From assembly GCA_002716125.1 (NCBI GenBank), contig PAZH01000081.1:1-50770 (forward strand): 50,770 nt of DNA, given 5' to 3'. Made by a program: the position numbers and the translations under genes. The notes under the pieces were generated by a model. The model searched no databases. It was not told the DNA's origin and was given only the letters and a program-made list of their open reading frames with translations. Shown here one piece after another: positions 17,234-25,571 of the stretch. Source of the stretch: Rhodospirillaceae bacterium (GTDB lineage Bacteria; Pseudomonadota; Alphaproteobacteria; UBA8366). Each line of letters starts with the position of its first letter. Position 1 is the stretch's first letter.

Positions 17234-18232
17234 TTAATGCAGTTGCGGCCCTTTCAGCAGGGCGCCGCGATTGATGGACTGCACATGGACTTCGACGACA
17301 TCGCCTGAGCGTTGGAGGTTCAACGGAATTTCGGCACCCGCGGGTCCTTGCGACCAAATTTTGCGGTACATCTGAACCATGTCATCGATCGGTTGACCGC
17401 CGACACCGAGGACAATATCGCCCAGCTGGACGTCCGCTTGCTGCGCCGGACCGTTGTCCGCCACACCGGCGACGACAACGCGCCCGTCGACTTCGGTCGT
17501 AAACATACCGAGCCACGGCCTTGGCGGCTTGCTGGTCTTCCCGTAACGGAGCAGTTCCTCGAGGATCGGTTTCAGGATATCGATGGGCACGACCATATTA
17601 ACGTCGATCGGCTCCTTACCGTCCGTCGACTGCTGCACATAGAGTGAGCCAATGCCGCGTAACGTCCCATCGCTGCCGATCAAGGCCGAACCGCCCCACA
17701 ACGGGTGAGGCGGTGCCGTGAAGATGGCGTTATCGAGCATATACTCCCAATAACCGGCAAACTCACGACGCGACACGACTTCCGCTGCGACCGCGTGTTC
17801 GACACCGCCGCAACCCGCCAGGATGACGGGATCGCTGGCACGGAGCGAGTCCGAACTGCCGAGCTCGAACGGCGGGATATCCAATTTCTGAAGTGCTTGG
17901 ACGAGTCCGAATCCGGTTTCCTGGTCATAGCCGACCACATGGCCCGGCACCGCCCGGCCCTGACTGTCGAACAGCCAAATGGTTTCGGCCTCGGTGATCA
18001 GGTAGCCGATCGTCACAACGAGGCCGTCACTATTGATCAGCGCCGCATTTCCGCCCCGCTCGGTTCCCAACGTGTCGGCGGTGAACGCATCGTCTGGAAT
18101 ATGCGTCCGGATCGATAAAACGGAATTCAGGGTCTCCTCAAGGTCAAACCCGTAGTCTCCCGCTTTCGGCCTCGCGTTCGCCGGAATTTCCGGGCCGAGC
18201 CTTTCTTCCAACGCGTCGTCTTCTTCGTCCAA
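17234..18232 (-). CDS. Trypsin-like fold with C-terminal PDZ domain; catalytic triad absent (pseudoprotease)
   Basis: 332 residues aligning with the HtrA/DegP layout: trypsin-like domain about 35-225, PDZ domain about 235-320 (PWLGMF, NGPAQQADVQLGDIVLGVGG). All three catalytic positions differ. The His position TNNHV reads TIGYLI, the Asp position TDLAL reads TGFGL and the Ser position GNSGG reads PLWGG. No signal peptide is visible, so it is probably cytoplasmic. The TTG start at 18232 is supported by GGAG about nine bases upstream; no in-frame ATG fits better. It follows the selenoprotein gene by 28 bases on the same strand, suggesting one transcript and a binding or scaffold role. Confidence 0.82.
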   Translation of the reverse strand: MDEEDDALEERLGPEIPANARPKAGDYGFDLEETLNSVLSIRTHIPDDAFTADTLGTERGGNAALINSDGLVVTIGYLITEAETIWLFDSQGRAVPGHVVGYDQETGFGLVQALQKLDIPPFELGSSDSLRASDPVILAGCGGVEHAVAAEVVSRREFAGYWEYMLDNAIFTAPPHPLWGGSALIGSDGTLRGIGSLYVQQSTDGKEPIDVNMVVPIDILKPILEELLRYGKTSKPPRPWLGMFTTEVDGRVVVAGVADNGPAQQADVQLGDIVLGVGGQPIDDMVQMYRKIWSQGPAGAEIPLNLQRSGDVVEVHVQSINRGALLKGPQLH

Positions 18233-18260
18233 GTCTAATCTCCGTCGTCTCGCACCGATA

Positions 18261-18785
18261 TCAGGTCGCTGAAATCATTTTCAAAACAGGGGCCAACGCA
18301 TCGCGCGCGATGGCCTTGATTTCATCGTCGGTCCGATCCTGAATAGGATGGGGGACATATACGATAGCCGGATCGAAATTCAATGCTGCGGACTGTGCTT
18401 TCGCCGCCTGCTCGAATGCCGTCGTGGCGATCATGCCGCCCGGAATACCTCTTTGGTCCAAATCCCAGATGTCATGCAAACTGCACGACGTACAGGACCC
18501 TCAATCGCTGAGCGCTTCGACCACCACGTCGCATTCGGTGGCAATCGTTTGCGCGAGGTCCGTCGGCGCTGTCCGCGTGTTCGTCGGCTTTGCGTATTGC
18601 TTGACCGTAAACCCTTTGTCGCCCAGCAATCTCGCGATCTCGTCGCAGAAGACGTCGCCTCGCACCTTACCGATGTCGAGCACGCCGATGGTTAGTCCTT
18701 CGAGCGATTCCGGCGGCGCAAGGCGTTCCCGCGTGGCGGGCGACGTCTCAGCCGTCGGATCGAGAAGGGTTACATTTTCACTCAT
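18261..18785 (-). CDS. UGSC-family selenoprotein (selenocysteine at in-frame TGA 18501-18503)
   Basis: Read through the TGA, this is one 174-residue protein with Sec at position 95 in the motif U-G-S-C-T-S-C. Both halves are in the same frame and fit one domain: an N-terminal Rossmann-like GLTIGVLDIGKVRGDVFCDE, then DUGSC, then RGIPGGMIATTAF. A bacterial-type SECIS-like hairpin begins 11 bases after the TGA. I recall this as a database family (UGSC (seleno)protein) with no established function; the motif resembles the UGTC segment of glycine reductase GrdB. The ATG overlaps the stop of the thioredoxin-domain gene by four bases. Without Sec machinery the product would end at residue 94. Alternative: a nonsense-mutated Cys homologue. 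Confidence 0.82.
18471..18489 (-). promoter_or_regulatory. Bacterial SECIS-like hairpin downstream of the Sec TGA
   Basis: On the coding strand GUCGUGCA-GUU-UGCAUGAC forms eight consecutive pairs (one G-U) with a GUU loop. The loop G is the 20th base after the TGA. The E. coli fdhF SECIS, from memory, has a similar distance, a UGCA/UGCA upper stem and a loop containing the essential G-U. An outer GGUCC/GGACC pairing is also possible. Seen directly in sequence; function is inferred. Confidence 0.7.
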
Positions 18786-20239
18786 GTACCAATCTCCTTG
18801 GTTACTAAATCACTGCCTCTTTCTCCACTCGCGGCCCAGCCACCGATCAAGGCGGACATGAGCCCCGCTTCCCCACCGGCCCGGACGATGTTGAGACCGC
18901 CCGGCCTTACCTTACGGACCGTTTTTCCCGCCATGCGCTCGGGCAGGCCTTCTGCGACGCCGCCGACGCCGCGCAAAAGATCGTCCGCCTGCATCGTCAA
19001 CGCTTCGTCGAATGCCTGCATCGTCCGCTCACGCGTCCAACCGGCGCGGTCATAGACGTGGAAATGCTCGTGTCCCATCACGACCATAACATCGTGCCCG
19101 GGCGCGCGTTTCGGATGCCCGATGGCCTTGATCGACATGGCGAGCGAGAGGGTCAAAGATTCGGGTGTCCGCGACAATTGATCGAAGTTACCCATTAACC
19201 CTTCCCCTGCGTAAAGGGTTACGGCCGACTTACCCGCTTCGACACCGCGTTCTTCCGCAAAAGGTTTCCAGATCGTCTTGCTTTCGTCCTCGGCGAAACA
19301 CAACCCGACTTTGCCGGGATTGCCGATGGTGGAACGGTCTATCTCGCCCGGGCGGCCGCCGCCGACATTGCGAATGACGAGCTGCAGGGCGCGGCCAATG
19401 GTCGAATTCGCCCGATTGCCTTGACCGAGCGCGTTCACGCCACTGTTCATTCCGATCCGCTTCGCGATCGGTCCGTTCACAACGACAATCGGACCCACGA
19501 AATGGGTTGTGCAAAGCACGCCGTGCATTGCGAATTTGGGATCGAGCGCCGCTTCCACCGCCGCCAAGACAACCGGCAGGTATTCCGGCTTACAACCCGC
19601 CATAACGGCATTGATCGCCACCTTCTCGACCGTGCAGGGTGCTAGGTTCGGCGGTATTTCGCCAACGACTTCCTGAGGATCGCGAATCGTTCCTTGCAGC
19701 ATGCGGAGCACGCGCACAGGCGTCGGCGGTACAACGGGCAACCCGTCCGACCAGCCGCGCTCGAAACAGGCCTCGATCTCATCGTCGATACCGCCCACTT
19801 CGATTTGGCGCGCAGCCAATGGCGCATCTCCAAAGCGGACCGCTAAGATTTCCGGCATTCCAGGATCGACGCTTTTCGAACCGCAGCCCGGCTGGTTTTC
19901 CGGCAGACCGTCGCCAAGCCCATCGCGGCCGACCAAAGCTTCCCATTCGCTTCTATTCCATCCGATCGCCCGTCCCGTTTCTTCACCGCCTTCAACGCGA
20001 ATAATCGTCGGGACTGTTTCGATATCGAATCGGTAAGAAATTTCTAAATCGCGATCGTCGACCGCGGGTACGCTCTCCGGAAAGGTCGGATCGTCCTGCG
20101 AATAAATCGTCACGCCGGCTTCATCGCTGGCCAAGGCCGCGTATACCGGCTCCAGCATGGTGCAGGTCGGGCAGTCGCGCTTTGCGACGATGATCAGGCC
20201 GTCGGCAGGTGTTGGCATGGGTTCGATTTGCTGGCTCAT
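18782..20239 (-). CDS. Thioredoxin-like domain fused to a large domain of unknown function (UGSC partner)
   Basis: 485 residues from ATG 20239 (a TTG at 20254 is an alternative; neither has a clear ribosome-binding site). Residues 10-100 look thioredoxin-like: IIVAKRDCPTC with redox pair C23/C26, then a cis-proline-like TVPTIIRVEGG near 80. A cysteine-bearing linker (NQPGCGSKS) leads to a roughly 350-residue domain with PCTVEKVAINAVMAGCKPEY, NGPIAKRIGMNSGVNALGQG and ANSTIGRA segments. I recognise these as a conserved family of unknown function but cannot assign a reaction. The stop overlaps the selenoprotein start, so the two are translationally coupled; the thioredoxin domain could reduce the selenoenzyme. 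No signal peptide. Confidence 0.75.
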   Translation of the reverse strand: MSQQIEPMPTPADGLIIVAKRDCPTCTMLEPVYAALASDEAGVTIYSQDDPTFPESVPAVDDRDLEISYRFDIETVPTIIRVEGGEETGRAIGWNRSEWEALVGRDGLGDGLPENQPGCGSKSVDPGMPEILAVRFGDAPLAARQIEVGGIDDEIEACFERGWSDGLPVVPPTPVRVLRMLQGTIRDPQEVVGEIPPNLAPCTVEKVAINAVMAGCKPEYLPVVLAAVEAALDPKFAMHGVLCTTHFVGPIVVVNGPIAKRIGMNSGVNALGQGNRANSTIGRALQLVIRNVGGGRPGEIDRSTIGNPGKVGLCFAEDESKTIWKPFAEERGVEAGKSAVTLYAGEGLMGNFDQLSRTPESLTLSLAMSIKAIGHPKRAPGHDVMVVMGHEHFHVYDRAGWTRERTMQAFDEALTMQADDLLRGVGGVAEGLPERMAGKTVRKVRPGGLNIVRAGGEAGLMSALIGGWAASGERGSDLVTKEIGT

Positions 20240-20337
20240 ATCGATAATTTTCAAATCCTAGACGAAAATCGGCTTCAGTTCAGTCACAAATCATTGCAAC
20301 ACAACTCACCAAAAGGTCAAATAGCACCTTCGCGAGC

Positions 20338-20355
20338 GCTTTCGACTTCGAAAGC
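20338..20355. repeat. Inverted repeat in the leader of the 20375 gene
   Basis: GCTTTCG-ACTT-CGAAAGC, a 7-bp perfect stem with a 4-base loop, 19 bases before the ATG at 20375. It lies in the 135-base divergent gap between the thioredoxin-domain gene and the oxidoreductase. It may be an operator or a leader hairpin; nothing else recognisable was seen in this gap. Confidence 0.4.
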
Positions 20356-20374
20356 CGCAAAATCGGGTGATGAT

Positions 20375-21511
20375 ATGGAAACTTCGGATGTCATTGTAGT
20401 CGGCGGTGGGCTTTTCGGTCCCGCGACAGCCTATGGCTTACGCCAACAGGGCTTAGATACGGTCGTCTTGGACGATGGCGACGACGTTTTACGGGCCGCC
20501 CGGGGAAATTTCGGGCTGGTCTGGGTGCAATCCAAAGGCATGGGCATGCACCAGTATCACGCTTGGAGCCGCGAATCGGCGCATCTTTATCACGATTTCA
20601 CGTCCGAATTGCGGGAGTTCAGCGGGACGGACATCGCGCATCGCAACGACGGCGGCATGCATCTGCTTCTGGGCGAGGCAGAGCGCGAACAACGCCGGCG
20701 CGAAATGGACATCATGCGCCAGCAAGCCGGCGCGGATGGCTTCGAGTGCGAGATCATCGAACGCGAAGAGGCCGAGAAGATGATGCCGGGCGTGCGGCTC
20801 GGCGACGATGTCGTGGGCGCTTCATTCTCGAAGCATGACGGCGACGTCAATCCGCTGCAACTCTTGCGCGCCATACACGCGAGTTTCCAGCACTTGGGCG
20901 GCAGGTTCCGCTCGGACAGCCGGGTCGAAAACATTCGCCACGACGGCAGCGTTTTCATCGCCGAGACAAAGAACGGCGCTTTCGCCGCCCCCAAGATCGT
21001 CCTCGCCTGCGGTCACGGAATTACCAAATTGGCGCCGATGGTCGGCCTCGATACCCCAATCGTGCCGCAGCGCGGGCAAGTCCTGGTGACGGAACGCGCC
21101 GAGCCGCTCCTCAATATGGCGCTCGGCACCGTCCGGCAAACCGACGAAGGGACCGTGCAGATCGGCAATACGGAAGAGGACGTTGAATTCGATGACGGCA
21201 CGACGCTAAGCGCAGGCCAGGCCATGGCACGGCGCGCCGTTCAAGTCTTCCCGCAACTGGCCGGCCTCAGGTTGATCCGGACATGGGGCTGTATCCGTGT
21301 CCTGACGCCGGACAAATGCGCGATCTATGACGAATCGGAAGAATTCCCGGGCGCTTATGTCGCGACCTCGCACAGCGGCGTCACCCTCGCCGCCGTCAAC
21401 GCGCGCCATACCGCGAAATGGATCGCCACGGGCGAGACGCCACCCGGGTTCGAAGAATTCAGCGCGAAACGCTTCAAGACAGAAGGCGGACATGTTTCGA
21501 CGCACCACTGA
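20375..21511 (+). CDS. FAD-dependent oxidoreductase, DAO family (HcnC-like subunit)
   Basis: 378 residues, catalytic flavoprotein of the D-amino-acid oxidase/sarcosine oxidase-beta type. The FAD motif DVIVVGGGLFGPATAYGL is at residues 5-22, and the C-terminal ATSHSGVTLAAVNA closes the fold. ATG 20375 places this motif at the usual N-terminal distance; an upstream in-frame TTG at 20228 would add 49 unrelated residues. It overlaps the small ferredoxin-like gene by 20 bases. The three-gene set matches heterotrimeric dehydrogenases such as hydrogen cyanide synthase, opine oxidase and D-hydroxyproline dehydrogenase. Substrate is not determined. Confidence 0.88.
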   Translation: METSDVIVVGGGLFGPATAYGLRQQGLDTVVLDDGDDVLRAARGNFGLVWVQSKGMGMHQYHAWSRESAHLYHDFTSELREFSGTDIAHRNDGGMHLLLGEAEREQRRREMDIMRQQAGADGFECEIIEREEAEKMMPGVRLGDDVVGASFSKHDGDVNPLQLLRAIHASFQHLGGRFRSDSRVENIRHDGSVFIAETKNGAFAAPKIVLACGHGITKLAPMVGLDTPIVPQRGQVLVTERAEPLLNMALGTVRQTDEGTVQIGNTEEDVEFDDGTTLSAGQAMARRAVQVFPQLAGLRLIRTWGCIRVLTPDKCAIYDESEEFPGAYVATSHSGVTLAAVNARHTAKWIATGETPPGFEEFSAKRFKTEGGHVSTHH

Positions 21512-21788
21512 AATTAAGGGAGAGACGGTCGCCATCCGATTTGACGGTCAGCGGATCGTCGTGCCGGCGGGGGAGACTGTCGCCGCCGCCGTCCTGGCCA
21601 ATAGTCCGGGCCATACGCGAACGAGCGTCGTGAGCGGCGAGGCTCGCGCGCCCTATTGCCTGATGGGCACATGCTTCGAATGCCTGATGGAAATCGACGG
21701 CATCGCGAACCGGCAAGCTTGCATGACGATTGTCGCCGAAGGCATGACGGTCAACAGACAGCAAGGCAAACGGGAGATGCCGGAATGA
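21492..21788 (+). CDS. Small [2Fe-2S] subunit (HcnA / sarcosine oxidase-alpha N-terminal type)
   Basis: 98 residues with a plant-ferredoxin-like cluster set: C56, C61 and C64 in CLMGTCFEC plus C77. This matches the small subunit of HcnABC, opine oxidase and D-hydroxyproline dehydrogenase. ATG 21492 is preceded by GAAGGCGG at good spacing and lies within the end of the preceding gene. Its stop overlaps the next start in ATGA. The subunit passes electrons between the two flavoprotein subunits. Confidence 0.88.
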   Translation: MFRRTTEIKGETVAIRFDGQRIVVPAGETVAAAVLANSPGHTRTSVVSGEARAPYCLMGTCFECLMEIDGIANRQACMTIVAEGMTVNRQQGKREMPE

Positions 21789-23176
21789 GCGAAACCGTCG
21801 ATCTCGCTGTTATCGGTGCGGGGCCGGCCGGCCTCGCCGCGGCGACCGTCGCCGCCGACCACGGGCTCTCCGTCATCCTGCTCGACGAACAGCCGGCACC
21901 GGGCGGTCAGATTTATCGGAACATCGAAAATTTCGATAAGGCGGCACTCGAAGAGAACCTCGGTGAGGATTACACGAAAGGTCGCGCCATCGCGGAAGCC
22001 TTCCGGGCCTCCAACGCGGACTACCGTCCGGGGGCCACGGTCTGGCGCGTCGATGCCGACGGCAGTATCGCGTGGACAGATGGCACAACCGCGCGAATTC
22101 TGAAAGCGGGCCGAATCATCGCCGCCACAGGTGCGCTGGAACGGCCGGTGCCGATCCCCGGCTGGACGCTACCCGGCGTGATGGGGGCGGGCGCCGCGCA
22201 AATCATGTTGAAATCGGCCGCGATGGTCCCGGACGGCCCAACCGTCATCGCCGGGAACGGCCCCTTGCTCTATCTCGTCGCCAACCAGCTCTATAGTGCG
22301 GGCACGGAAATCGCCGCCATCCTGGAGACCACGCGTTTTCGCGACTATGTCTCCGCAGCGCCGTATGCCTTCGCCGCCATGCGCGCCAACGAGTATCTCT
22401 CGAAAGGCGCCAAGCTGATGCAGAACCTGAAGAACAAGGGACTGAAGGTGCAATCTGCCGTGAGCAACCTTGCGGCTCATGGAAACGGCCGCTTCGAGAA
22501 AATTACTTATACGGCGCACTCATCGGAGCACGAGGTCGAGGCCAACGCACTCCTCCTGCACCAAGGTGTCGTCCCAAATGTGCAGATCACCCGCCAGGTC
22601 GGCGCCGATCACGAATGGTACGAACCGCAACGATACTGGCGGCCCAAAACCGATCAGTGGGGCACGACCTCCATCGAGACGCTGGCGGTCGCCGGCGATG
22701 GCGCCGGGATTTTCGGTGCGGAAGCAGCCGCCCTTGCAGGCAAACTGGCGGCTTTGGAGACGGTTCACCGCGCGGGCAAGATCGATGAATTGCAGCGCGA
22801 TGTCGAAGCCGGTCCCTTAATGCGCGAACACAACCGGATCGCCGGGGTTCGCCCGCTGCTTGATCGGCTGTACCATCCAGCACCCGAGGTCCTCACGCCT
22901 ACCGATGAGACGCTCGTCTGCCGCTGCGAGGAGGTGACCGCGGGCGATATTCGGAAATGCGTCGAAGAGGGCGCGACCGGCCCCAACCAGCTGAAAGCCT
23001 ATACCCGCTGCGGCATGGGTCCGTGCCAAGGCCGTATGTGCGGTCTCACCGTCGCTGAAGTTATCGCCGATGCGCGCGGCAAGACAGCAGAGGAGATCGG
23101 TTACTACCGTCTCCGCCCGCCGATCAAACCGGTGACGCTCGGCGAACTCGCCGCAATGGAAGACGCGGCGGACTAG
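21785..23176 (+). CDS. NAD(P)/FAD-dependent oxidoreductase with BFD-like [2Fe-2S] domain (HcnB-like)
   Basis: 463 residues. FAD motif VIGAGPAGLAAA is at 9-20 and the second dinucleotide region is near 155. The C-terminus holds a BFD-like cluster: CRCEE near residue 380 and later CGMGPCQGRMCG, four cysteines in all. This is the large subunit of HcnABC/opine-oxidase-type complexes. ATG 21785 overlaps the stop of the 2Fe-2S gene. The stop codon shares CTAG with the convergent dioxygenase gene. The three genes form a compact operon; the electron acceptor is probably the respiratory chain (family knowledge). Confidence 0.9.
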   Translation: MSETVDLAVIGAGPAGLAAATVAADHGLSVILLDEQPAPGGQIYRNIENFDKAALEENLGEDYTKGRAIAEAFRASNADYRPGATVWRVDADGSIAWTDGTTARILKAGRIIAATGALERPVPIPGWTLPGVMGAGAAQIMLKSAAMVPDGPTVIAGNGPLLYLVANQLYSAGTEIAAILETTRFRDYVSAAPYAFAAMRANEYLSKGAKLMQNLKNKGLKVQSAVSNLAAHGNGRFEKITYTAHSSEHEVEANALLLHQGVVPNVQITRQVGADHEWYEPQRYWRPKTDQWGTTSIETLAVAGDGAGIFGAEAAALAGKLAALETVHRAGKIDELQRDVEAGPLMREHNRIAGVRPLLDRLYHPAPEVLTPTDETLVCRCEEVTAGDIRKCVEEGATGPNQLKAYTRCGMGPCQGRMCGLTVAEVIADARGKTAEEIGYYRLRPPIKPVTLGELAAMEDAAD

Positions 23177-24021
23177 GCTTCTCCGTATTCGGAGACCAGC
23201 GCAACCTGCTCATTGTAATTGGCGCGATATCGCGCGTAGCTATCGGCATGGACATCGAAGTCGGGGCCATTTGCCGGCGCCGGCTCCAGATCGAAATGGC
23301 CGAACCGGTCTTCACCTCGAACCAGCATCGCGGGTGCCCGGCGGGTTTCGCCTAAATGCCGGCATCGCGTCGGGATATAGCTGACCGCGAATCCGATCCG
23401 TCTATCGTCGGATTGGTTGGCCGGCGAATGGTGTACGGTCAATGTATGATGCAACGAGAATTCCCCAGGCGACAAAGGTGCCGCCACAGCGGAACTGTGA
23501 TCGAGATCGCCGAGTAATTCCTGACTCGCACCGTTTAATATTTTCCGATCCACATGAGCCCGGTGATCCAATTGCCCGAGGTCGTGGCTCTGCGGCACGA
23601 ACTGCATACAGCCGCTTTCCATTGTCGCCGGCGATAAGGCAATCCACGCCGAGACATGTTCGTACGGCCGCAAGCCGAAATACGTCGCGTCTTGGTGCCA
23701 GCTTGTAATCGCTTCGGTGCCCGGTTCCTTTATGAACATCGTCGTCATATAGATCAGGATATCCGGTCCGATCAGGTCTTCGATCACGTCGAGCACACCC
23801 GGAAGGGTCGCCAGCTCATGCGCCCATGGATGCAAAGTGTGCAGTCGATACCGAAACTTTTCATCGACATCACCCGACGTCACGCGTCCGCCGAGCTCGT
23901 GTTCGAACAGCTCCAACTTCGCCCGATAGGCATCCGCTTGGTCCGCACTTAGTGCCTGCAGCGGCGATAAGAATCCGTCCCGCCGATAATCGGCCGCTTG
24001 TTGCGCGCTCAAGCCGCTCAT
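23173..24021 (-). CDS. Phytanoyl-CoA dioxygenase (PhyH) family Fe(II)/2-oxoglutarate oxygenase
   Basis: 282 residues. The iron-binding HxD is in SWHQDATYFGL, the distal His is in the LHHTLTVHHSP region and the 2-oxoglutarate-binding arginine is likely in DRRIGFAVSY. ATG 24021 and GTG 24030 are both possible, and neither has a clear ribosome-binding site. It follows the amidase gene by 3-12 bases on the same strand, so the two are probably co-transcribed. The bacterial family hydroxylates diverse small molecules, including ectoine, phosphonates and lipids. No substrate can be assigned. Confidence 0.88.
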   Translation of the reverse strand: MSGLSAQQAADYRRDGFLSPLQALSADQADAYRAKLELFEHELGGRVTSGDVDEKFRYRLHTLHPWAHELATLPGVLDVIEDLIGPDILIYMTTMFIKEPGTEAITSWHQDATYFGLRPYEHVSAWIALSPATMESGCMQFVPQSHDLGQLDHRAHVDRKILNGASQELLGDLDHSSAVAAPLSPGEFSLHHTLTVHHSPANQSDDRRIGFAVSYIPTRCRHLGETRRAPAMLVRGEDRFGHFDLEPAPANGPDFDVHADSYARYRANYNEQVALVSEYGEA

Positions 24022-24033
24022 GACCGGCACAGC

Positions 24034-25485
24034 TTATTCGTAGCCGGGCGGCGGTGTGAAGGCGTAACCTTCGGCTTCCAACAATTTCGCCAGGCCGATG
24101 GTTTCGAGATCGCCATATTGACGGCCGATGATCTGCACGCCGATGGGTAGGCCTTCGTCATTCGGACCGGTCGGGATAACTGTAGACGGCAGATAACTGC
24201 AGACGGCCATGCCGGCCCAAAAAAGCTGCTCCCAATAAGGCCGCTCTTCGCCGTCGATCGTAATCTTTCGTTTGCCCATATCGCTGTGGTCGTGCTCGAA
24301 CGCGGGGGTCGCCATAATAGGTGCGATCAAGGCGTCGTAGTCGTGGAAGAACGCATCCCAGGCCCAGCGCAGGTGCATCCGCTTATTATGCGCGGTGTAG
24401 CGATCGTGATACGTGATCGTCTGCATACGCAGCATTTGCGCACCACCGCTGCGGTCGTCGGGCGAGAGTTCCCCGGCCGCCTCTAACAGTTTTTCAAAAT
24501 CCGCATCGGGGGTTCGCGCGGCCATAGCCGACCAGAGAAGCGTGCGGAAGATGCCATGCGCCTCCGCCGCATCGAAATCCGGCCGAGCCCCATAATCGAC
24601 CATTCCGCCGGCTGCCGTGATCGTTTTACCGACAGCGACGACGCGATCTTGAACTTCTTTGCTGACCGGGGCGATCGCATCGTTCATCCAGAGCGCGACC
24701 TTGTAATCACCCAATTTCTTATGACGCGGTCGGGGCAAGTCGAGTTTCAAGCCAATACCGTCGAGTTCGTCCGGTCCCGCCATGGCCATCACGCCGGCCT
24801 CGAGGTCCGCCGCGCTACGCGCCAGCGGGCCGATCACCGAAAGGTCCGGCTGCACCAAGAGACCCGGCAAGGCGTGACCGCGCGGTGGGAGCAGGCCCCA
24901 TGTCGGCTTGTGTCCGAAGACACCGCAGAAATGAGACGGGTTTCGAATAGAACCGCCGATGTCCGACCCCGACTCGAACCCGCAAAGACCGGCCGCCAAA
25001 ACTGCCGCCGAGCCGCCTGACGAGCCGCCCGGCCCGCGTTTCAAATCCCACGGGCTGTTGGTCGTACCGTAAACCTCGTTGTAACTTTGGAAATCAGCCA
25101 GGTTGAGCGGCACATTGGTCTTACCGAAGATGACAACGCCCGCTTCCTTCAACCGCGTAACCGCCAACGCATCTATCTCTGCGATATTGTCCTTCATGTC
25201 GGGGCGCCCGTTCGTCGTCGGCAACCCGGCAATATTGTATGATTCCTTGATCGTCATCGGCACGCCGTGAAGCGGGCCCCAAACCTCGCCCCTCGCCAAG
25301 GCCGCGTCGGCTTCTTTGGCACGCGCGCGGGCGCGTTCGACGTCGAGCACAATGACCGCATTGAGGTCGGGATTGAACCGTTCGACCCGCTCAAGATAAT
25401 GCTCCAGCAGCTCGAGCGCGCTAATCTCTTTCGCCTGAATCATCCCTGCGAGTTCCGTCGCAGACTTAAATGCCAGTTCGGACAT
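24034..25485 (-). CDS. Amidase signature family hydrolase
   Basis: 483 residues, normal length for the amidase signature family. The Ser-cisSer-Lys triad is visible: Lys in MTIKESYN near residue 78, then GPGGSSGGSAA near 152 and GSDIGGSIRNP near 174 carrying the two serines. These enzymes hydrolyse linear amides. It is upstream of the PhyH gene in a likely two-gene transcript. No signal peptide, so it is cytoplasmic. The C-terminal VIPTGPNDEGLPIGVQIIG is typical of the family. Substrate unknown. Confidence 0.93.
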   Translation of the reverse strand: MSELAFKSATELAGMIQAKEISALELLEHYLERVERFNPDLNAVIVLDVERARARAKEADAALARGEVWGPLHGVPMTIKESYNIAGLPTTNGRPDMKDNIAEIDALAVTRLKEAGVVIFGKTNVPLNLADFQSYNEVYGTTNSPWDLKRGPGGSSGGSAAVLAAGLCGFESGSDIGGSIRNPSHFCGVFGHKPTWGLLPPRGHALPGLLVQPDLSVIGPLARSAADLEAGVMAMAGPDELDGIGLKLDLPRPRHKKLGDYKVALWMNDAIAPVSKEVQDRVVAVGKTITAAGGMVDYGARPDFDAAEAHGIFRTLLWSAMAARTPDADFEKLLEAAGELSPDDRSGGAQMLRMQTITYHDRYTAHNKRMHLRWAWDAFFHDYDALIAPIMATPAFEHDHSDMGKRKITIDGEERPYWEQLFWAGMAVCSYLPSTVIPTGPNDEGLPIGVQIIGRQYGDLETIGLAKLLEAEGYAFTPPPGYE

Positions 25486-25571
25486 CGGTTTGCCTATATG
25501 CTGTTACATCGGTGCGTCTGTGTTTCGGTCTCTCGTAACGTAGTTCGCGCCCAAATTTCGAAAACCGAGGC

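Noticed and set aside
18261..18785. Two separate short genes or a pseudogene with a nonsense codon
   Set aside because: Both parts are in one frame, the stop is a TGA followed by GSC, a SECIS-like hairpin lies at the right distance, and both neighbours are intact and coupled.
20228..20374. N-terminal extension of the DAO-family protein from an upstream TTG
   Set aside because: The added 49 residues are not family-like and would overlap the divergent gene's start; ATG 20375 places the FAD motif normally.
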